A stretch of 16,445 nt of DNA from Syntrophaceae bacterium. Lineage in GTDB: Bacteria; Desulfobacterota; Desulfomonilia; Desulfomonilales; Desulfomonilaceae. The notes beneath the pieces were generated by a model. That model was not told the DNA's origin and ran no database searches. It saw only the letters and a list, made by a program, of their open reading frames with translations. The translations under genes and the position numbers were made by a program. The stretch covers positions 1-16,445 of the forward strand of contig JACWAG010000098.1 in NCBI GenBank assembly GCA_014874425.1. The letters are read 5' to 3'. Positions 12,724-16,445 of the stretch are shown piece after piece; position 1 is the first letter of the stretch; each line of letters begins with the position of its first letter.

Positions 12724-14533
12724 AAACAGCGAAACTCCTGAGCAGGGCCCCAAGGAAATCCCTCAAAACACAATGGTCAAGGGTATCGGGGTTTCAGTGG
12801 GAATTGGCATTGGTCAAGTCGCGCTTATGGAACGCCTTGTCACTGAGATTTGCCCATGTCGTATTTTGACGCCTGAGGAAATCCCGGGTGAGGTCGCGAG
12901 ATTTGAGGAGGCCGTAGAAAACGCGGAAAAGAGACTAAAGACCATAAAGAGCCATATTGATAGCGATCATCCTCTCGAGGACCATTCTTATATACTTGAT
13001 ACACACATATTGTTGCTCCGCGACAAAATGCTTTATGAAGGGACAAAACGCGCTATAGAGCAGGGACGGCAAAATGCCGAATGGGCCTTGTCCGAAGTCA
13101 TGTCCAAGATAACAGCGGCGTTTGATTCAATAGATGATGAATACCTCAGGGAGAGGGCCCTCGATGTTCATTTCGTAGGCGAACGGGTATTGAAAATTCT
13201 CTTGGGTGTGTCTTCGGAAAAGAAGATATATCAGCTTCCGGCCAGTACAATTTTAGTATCTCACGATCTTTCACCCGCCGACGCTGCGCAGCTAAAAAAG
13301 GAGTCAGTTCTTGCCATCGCGACCGACGTGGGAGGCAGGACTTCTCACTCCGCCATCATGTCAAGATCACTCAAGATCCCAGCGGTGACCGGTTTAGAGA
13401 AAATTAGCAAGCTGGTCAAGACTGGGGACACAATCATTGTCGATGGAAGCACTGGTCTTGTAATACTCAACCCAGACGCCGAAATGATTTTTCGGTATCG
13501 CCAACGTCAGGAACTACTTAGGAATTATCATCAGTCCCTGTTGGCTTTCGGACGTCTGCCGGCAGTAACAAGTGACGGTGGACGTGAGATCCGTATCCTG
13601 GCAAACATAGAACTGGTTGACGAGGTAGATATAGCCATAGCTCACGGCTGTGAGGGCATAGGCCTTTTCAGGACTGAATATCTGTTTCTCGGTAGAGAAG
13701 ACCTTCCGTCTGAAGAAGAACAATTTGAGGCCTATAGAGCGGTAGTGGCGCTTAACAAACCTTATCCTGTAACGATCAGGACCCTAGACATTGGTGGGGA
13801 CAAGATCGCCAGTAGCCTAAACCTGCCCCTGGAAACGAACCCGGCAATGGGACTAAGGGCCATCAGACTTTGTCTAAACCTTAGAAATTTGTTCAAGACG
13901 CAATTGAAAGCAATCTTACGCGCTGCGCATTACGGTAACTGCCGGTTACTTGTGCCGATGGTTTCATCCATTACCGAGGTCCATGACACTAAAATCATAT
14001 TACAGGAAGTTAAAGCGGAACTCGCATCGGAAGGAACCCCGTTCGGAGAAGACATCAAATTTGGAATTTTGGTTGAAGTTCCGGCCGCTGTTGCAATTGC
14101 GGACCTCCTGGCTCGTGAAGTGGATTTCTTCAGCATCGGTACCAACGATTTGATCCAGTACTCTCTTGCGATTGACCGTCTCAATGAACATGTGAATTAC
14201 TTATATGACACGTTGCATCCAGCGGTTTTGAGGCTAATCAGACAGGTTGTCAACGCTGGCCAGGCTTATGGCGTAAGTGTCGCGATGTGCGGAGAAATGG
14301 CCGGTGATCCAGTAAATGTTCCCATACTGGTAGGGCTTGGGATAGACGAACTGTCCATGAATGCGTTATCGATCCCACTTGTAAAAAAAATGATCCGATC
14401 TATCTCGTACGACGACTGCCTGGAATTGACGCATCATGCTTTCCAGATGCAGACTGCTCAGGAGATTCACGATTTTCTTGAGAAATGGATATTTGAGAAA
14501 TTCCCCGGGGACTACTTTTTAAGCCAGCAGTGA
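12701..14533 (+). CDS. ptsI: Phosphoenolpyruvate-protein phosphotransferase (PTS Enzyme I)
   Basis: Enzyme I autophosphorylates from phosphoenolpyruvate and donates to HPr, starting the PTS cascade in the cytoplasm. It has 610 residues, against about 575 in E. coli; the excess is mostly a ~25-residue polar N-terminal lead before MVKGIGVSVGIGIGQV. The N-terminal swivelling domain has GGRTSHSAIMSRSLKIPAVTG with phospho-His216. The PEP-binding TIM barrel shows GIGLFRTEYLF, RTLDIGGDK, NPAMGLRAIRL, FFSIGTNDLIQYSLAIDR and VAMCGEMAGDP with the proton-donor Cys530. All catalytic residues look intact. The start overlaps ptsH, with GGAG 4 bases before ATG 12701; another ATG at 12713 is possible. The stop overlaps a GTG of smpB (GTGA, 14530-14533). 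Confidence 0.96.
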   Translation: MLQTMLDKNSETPEQGPKEIPQNTMVKGIGVSVGIGIGQVALMERLVTEICPCRILTPEEIPGEVARFEEAVENAEKRLKTIKSHIDSDHPLEDHSYILDTHILLLRDKMLYEGTKRAIEQGRQNAEWALSEVMSKITAAFDSIDDEYLRERALDVHFVGERVLKILLGVSSEKKIYQLPASTILVSHDLSPADAAQLKKESVLAIATDVGGRTSHSAIMSRSLKIPAVTGLEKISKLVKTGDTIIVDGSTGLVILNPDAEMIFRYRQRQELLRNYHQSLLAFGRLPAVTSDGGREIRILANIELVDEVDIAIAHGCEGIGLFRTEYLFLGREDLPSEEEQFEAYRAVVALNKPYPVTIRTLDIGGDKIASSLNLPLETNPAMGLRAIRLCLNLRNLFKTQLKAILRAAHYGNCRLLVPMVSSITEVHDTKIILQEVKAELASEGTPFGEDIKFGILVEVPAAVAIADLLAREVDFFSIGTNDLIQYSLAIDRLNEHVNYLYDTLHPAVLRLIRQVVNAGQAYGVSVAMCGEMAGDPVNVPILVGLGIDELSMNALSIPLVKKMIRSISYDDCLELTHHAFQMQTAQEIHDFLEKWIFEKFPGDYFLSQQ

Positions 14534-14535
14534 TT

Positions 14536-15015
14536 ATGAAAAATCCCCAAGCCGAAAACATAAAGGTTATTTGCAAAAACAGGAAAGCTCATTTCAATTT
14601 TGAGATTGAGGATACTTTTGAATGTGGGATCGTTTTACTTGGCTCGGAGGTAAAATCCCTCAGAAACGGCAGGGCGAACCTGTCGGATTCTTACGGAAAA
14701 GTCCGTAATAGTGAGATCTTTCTCGTAGACGCCCACATCTCACCTTATTCGCAGGCAAATCGCGAGAACCATGATCCTTTGCGGGAAAGAAAGCTGCTTT
14801 TGCATAAGAGGGAAATTAAACGCCTCGCTGGCAAGGTCGCCGAAAGGGGTTTTTCTTTAATACCTTTGAAAATGTACTTCAAGAATGGTAAAGTGAAACT
14901 CGAAATGGCCTTGGCTCGCGGCAAGAAGACCTACGACAAGCGTGAATCCATAAAGAAAAAAGAACAGAGACGCGAGTTGGAACGATTGGTGAAATTCCGT
15001 CATCAGGGACGCTAA
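14536..15015 (+). CDS. smpB: SsrA-binding protein SmpB
   Basis: SmpB binds tmRNA and brings it to stalled ribosomes for trans-translation. It has 159 residues with the full family pattern: ICKNRKAHFNFEIEDTFECGIVLLGSEVKSLR (beta-barrel start), NGRANLSDSYGKV, DAHISPYSQANRENHDPLRERKLLLHK, LIPLKMYFKNGKVKLEMALARGKKTYDKRE, and a basic lysine/arginine-rich C-terminal tail, which in known SmpB folds into a helix in the mRNA channel. The start may be ATG 14536 (chosen) or GTG 14530, which overlaps the ptsI stop; no good ribosome site precedes either, which suggests coupling to ptsI translation. Its partner RNA gene lies 110 bases downstream. Confidence 0.97.
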   Translation: MKNPQAENIKVICKNRKAHFNFEIEDTFECGIVLLGSEVKSLRNGRANLSDSYGKVRNSEIFLVDAHISPYSQANRENHDPLRERKLLLHKREIKRLAGKVAERGFSLIPLKMYFKNGKVKLEMALARGKKTYDKRESIKKKEQRRELERLVKFRHQGR

Positions 15016-15091
15016 TCTCACTAGATAGGTTTGCATGAAAACGCTTAGACCCGTGATTCAATGTGAGTCAAGGAACAAAGTTGAGTTACGC

Positions 15092-15119
15092 TTGTCTTTA
15101 AAGATGGTAGTGGAATAAT
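15092..15119 (+). promoter_or_regulatory. Putative promoter of ssrA
   Basis: TTGTCT (15092-15097) and AATAAT (15114-15119) are 16 bases apart and would start transcription at about 15126, the first base of the mature tmRNA. The boxes are moderate matches. Confidence 0.45.
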
Positions 15120-15125
15120 ACGAAA

Positions 15126-15481
15126 GGGGGCGCACTGGTTTCGACGGGGACAGTTGAGATCGAGGTTGCATGTCGAGCCCTCCGGCGACTCGGTAATCCG
15201 CTGGAAAAAAAATATACTCGCCAATAATTACGAGTACGCTCTAGCCGCGTAGGCTAGCGTTTGCCCTCTCTTTTCCTGTGAGAGTGGAGCAGGCGAGGGA
15301 AAGCAGGATAGCTGATTTCTCGGACCCGTTGGGAATGATGCGAAAAAATTAGCGGGTTGGCCTGATGAGTACCGTGTTCGAGGGGGACGAGTCAGGCGAG
15401 AAAACAAAACTCGAAACAAACATGTAGACGCCTCAGGTCGAAGGTTTTCGGACGCGGGTTCGATTCCCGCCGCCTCCACCA
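15126..15481 (+). ncRNA. ssrA: Transfer-messenger RNA (tmRNA)
   Basis: tmRNA rescues stalled ribosomes, acting first as an alanyl-tRNA and then as a template for a degradation tag. The 5' end GGGGGCG (15126-15132) pairs over 7 bp with the 3' acceptor strand, with one G-U pair. The diagnostic CTGGTTTCGACGGGGAC follows. The 3' end carries the T-arm GGGTTCGATTCCC and an encoded CCA at 15479-15481. The tag frame begins at GCC 15220 and reads ANNYEYALAA, then TAG at 15250-15252. Length is 356 nt, typical of a one-piece tmRNA. It lies 110 bases after smpB. No intrinsic terminator follows the CCA; instead repeat-rich DNA begins at once, as expected where an element has integrated at this gene. Confidence 0.97.
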
Positions 15482-15517
15482 GTAACCTATTGAAATGATT
15501 GAGAGTGATAGCCCAAA

Positions 15518-15539
15518 AAGTTGTCAGTAAGTTGTCAGT
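15518..15539 (+). repeat. Tandem 11-bp direct repeat (AAGTTGTCAGT x2)
   Basis: Two perfect adjacent copies, 15518-15528 and 15529-15539, start 36 bases past the tmRNA CCA. One helical turn per unit would put two bound protein molecules on the same face of the DNA. Confidence 0.85.
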
Positions 15540-15706
15540 AAATAGGGTTTATGCAACACTTTAAGTATGTTACGTAACTATATTTGAAATGTCAGTATAG
15601 ATTTACAGTCAACTTACTTTTTTAGCTGAAAATTGTGAGATCAATGGCCTGATTGAAATCCACTATAAGAAATTCTAAAAAACATAAAACTGTAATTAAT
15701 AGGAAA

Positions 15707-15844
15707 CCTATCGTCACTACCGTCACCATCGTCATTCGATAATAATAACAATAGATAGCTGGTGACGATACTCTAAAATCTATTGTCACCACCTATCGTC
15801 ACTAATCAAAATAACCCCTGTAACATGTTACGCGGTGTGACAAT
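15707..15844. repeat. Cluster of TCGTCAC-type iterons, including a 13-bp direct repeat
   Basis: CCTATCGTCACTA occurs perfectly at 15707-15719 and 15792-15804. Related copies are CCGTCACC (15720-), ATCGTCATT (15728-), ATTGTCACC (15782-15790) and, inverted, GGTGACGAT (15761-15769) and TGTGACAAT (15836-15844). GGTGACGATA (15761-15770) and TATTGTCACC (15781-15790) make a 9/10 inverted repeat around a 10-base loop. About seven copies lie within 140 bases. Confidence 0.75.
15820..15831. repeat. 12-bp perfect palindrome GTAACATGTTAC
   Basis: A perfect palindrome sits between the last direct TCGTCAC copy and the inverted copy at 15836. It could be an operator for a dimeric regulator. Some chance occurrence of a 12-base palindrome is expected over a window this size. 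Confidence 0.55.
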
Positions 15845-15928
15845 TGAGATTGGACTAACGACCCCTGCATCCCGAATACAGAGTTTTATTAAGTCATAAA
15901 GCGGTTACGCCACGATATCCTTGAAGAA

Positions 15929-15967
15929 ATTAAGCACTTTCAGACATTATTAAGCACAATTAGGCAC
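15929..15967 (+). repeat. Helically phased ATTARGCAC repeats
   Basis: ATTAAGCAC occurs at 15929-15937 and 15949-15957, and ATTAGGCAC at 15959-15967. The spacing of 20 and then 10 bases puts all copies on one face of the helix. A related ATTAAGTCA lies at 15888-15896. Confidence 0.75.
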
Positions 15968-15973
15968 TATTGT

Positions 15974-16005
15974 GACGTCAAAAGCGACGCCAAATTGACG
16001 CCAAA
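15974..16005 (+). repeat. Triple GACGYCAAA direct repeat
   Basis: GACGTCAAA (15974-), GACGCCAAA (15986-15994) and GACGCCAAA (15997-16005) follow each other at 12 and 11 bases. They run directly on from the phased ATTARGCAC array. Confidence 0.75.
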
Positions 16006-16091
16006 AAAATTTGTATCAGTAGTCAGGTTTATCTGTGTTCAGGTCTTCAAGCTCTTCTGGTCATTTCGAATCATCCTTTAACCTAGTTCAA

Positions 16092-16154
16092 GGACCCTAA
16101 TTAATAACTAGATAACTATTGTATCTCAAGATACACAGTAATCTGGACCCTAAT
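16092..16154 (+). repeat. 10-bp direct repeat GGACCCTAAT flanking a small hairpin
   Basis: GGACCCTAAT occurs at 16092-16101 and 16145-16154. Between them GTATCT (16121-16126) and AGATAC (16129-16134) form a 6-bp inverted repeat with a two-base spacer. Confidence 0.55.
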
Positions 16155-16214
16155 CAAGCCATAAATATTATTATAGTCTATAATGTTTCTAACTATATTT
16201 GTAGCATCGCGTAT

Positions 16215-16233
16215 TTCGCGTCTATAACGCGAA
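16215..16233. repeat. 7-bp perfect inverted repeat TTCGCGT/ACGCGAA
   Basis: TTCGCGT (16215-16221) and ACGCGAA (16227-16233) are separated by CTATA. It is a GC-rich island in AT-rich DNA, with a third GCGT just upstream at 16208-16211. This is operator-like; no T-run follows, so it is not a terminator. Confidence 0.55.
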
Positions 16234-16335
16234 CTGGGCGTTGATGTGATTAAGGTAAGGAAAGGTTTGGAAGTCAAATAGACTCGTGTGGTGTTTATTG
16301 TAGCTGGCTTTTCATGTATTTGATGATTTCATATG

Positions 16336-16378
16336 GACGCCCTCTATCATGGTCCTTTGACTTGTGACAGAAGGCGTC
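16336..16378. repeat. 10-bp imperfect inverted repeat with a 23-base loop
   Basis: GACGCCCTCT (16336-16345) pairs with AGAAGGCGTC (16369-16378) with one mismatch, and TGTTTAG follows. It could be a weak terminator or a recombination-protein site. Confidence 0.45.
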
Positions 16379-16445
16379 TGTTTAGTAGACTTAGGTTTGT
16401 GGCAATCGGAATCCACTCACCTAATTTTCAGGAAGTAATAAACAC

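Larger units (their letters stand above)
15482..16445. other. Gene-free, repeat-rich, AT-rich flank downstream of tmRNA; candidate attachment region of an integrated element
   Basis: No protein of appreciable length is encoded on either strand over about 960 bases, and the composition looks visibly more AT-rich than the genes upstream. Several distinct families of short direct and inverted repeats are crowded into 15518-16378 (listed separately). The segment begins exactly at the tmRNA 3' end, a frequent target of tyrosine recombinases. The arrangement suits the arm region of an att site; the element body and any integrase would be beyond base 16445. The second copy of the tmRNA 3' end that such an insertion should leave is not in the window. 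Confidence 0.5.

Noticed and set aside
15228..15479. 83-codon minus-strand ORF antisense to the tmRNA, starting MEAAGIEPASE
   Set aside because: It lies entirely within the tmRNA complement; peptides with this start are a well-known spurious translation of tRNA/tmRNA 3' ends.
15707..16005. CRISPR array
   Set aside because: Repeats are 9-13 bases with 10-85 base steps and mixed orientation, unlike the 23-50 base repeats with uniform spacers of CRISPR, and no cas gene is present.
16179..16184. Perfect TATAAT near the window end
   Set aside because: No -35-like sequence lies 15-19 bases upstream and no gene follows within the window; such boxes are expected by chance in AT-rich DNA.

Overview
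The window is chromosomal DNA from an anaerobic bacterium, most likely of the former Deltaproteobacteria (Desulfobacterota/Syntrophobacterales type). This rests on gene content: an alcohol dehydrogenase closely resembling 6-hydroxycyclohex-1-ene-1-carbonyl-CoA dehydrogenase of anaerobic benzoyl-CoA breakdown, a selenium-associated YedF protein, an NtrY-like kinase, and a mannose-type PTS remnant beside HPr and Enzyme I. No 16S or other firm taxonomic marker is present, so the assignment is inference. Coding is dense up to about 15.0 kb.

Layout. Positions 2-1820 (+) hold the 3' part of secA and a PLP-dependent class IV aminotransferase. A separate promoter precedes had (2089-3207, +), which ends at an intrinsic terminator. 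On the minus strand lie an AEC-family permease (3377-4303) and a pth-methyltransferase pair (5931 down to 4530) that ends at a strong terminator. Diverging from pth at 6000 is a small zincin-like metallopeptidase, translationally coupled to a large membrane histidine kinase (to 8575). yedF (9281-8643, -) converges on that kinase. proC (9518-10336, +) is followed by a MerR-like protein (10392-10883). A small secreted protein is on the minus strand (11313-11017).

Positions 11514-15481 (+) form a compact run: a 53-codon ORF, a PTS IID component, HPr, Enzyme I, SmpB and the tmRNA gene ssrA. Overlapping or nearly abutting ends suggest that IID to smpB are cotranscribed. Enzyme I would phosphorylate HPr. 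Because IIA, IIB and IIC are missing here, the sugar or regulatory target of this PTS cannot be read from the window. SmpB and tmRNA together carry out ribosome rescue; the tmRNA encodes the tag ANNYEYALAA.

The last ~960 bases (15482-16445) have no recognisable gene and look AT-rich. They are packed with several unrelated families of short direct and inverted repeats that begin right after the tmRNA CCA end. tmRNA 3' ends are well-known integration sites, so the best reading is the attachment flank of a mobile element whose body lies beyond the window. This repeat-rich flank, and the incomplete PTS with its odd upstream ORF, are the parts most worth a second look.
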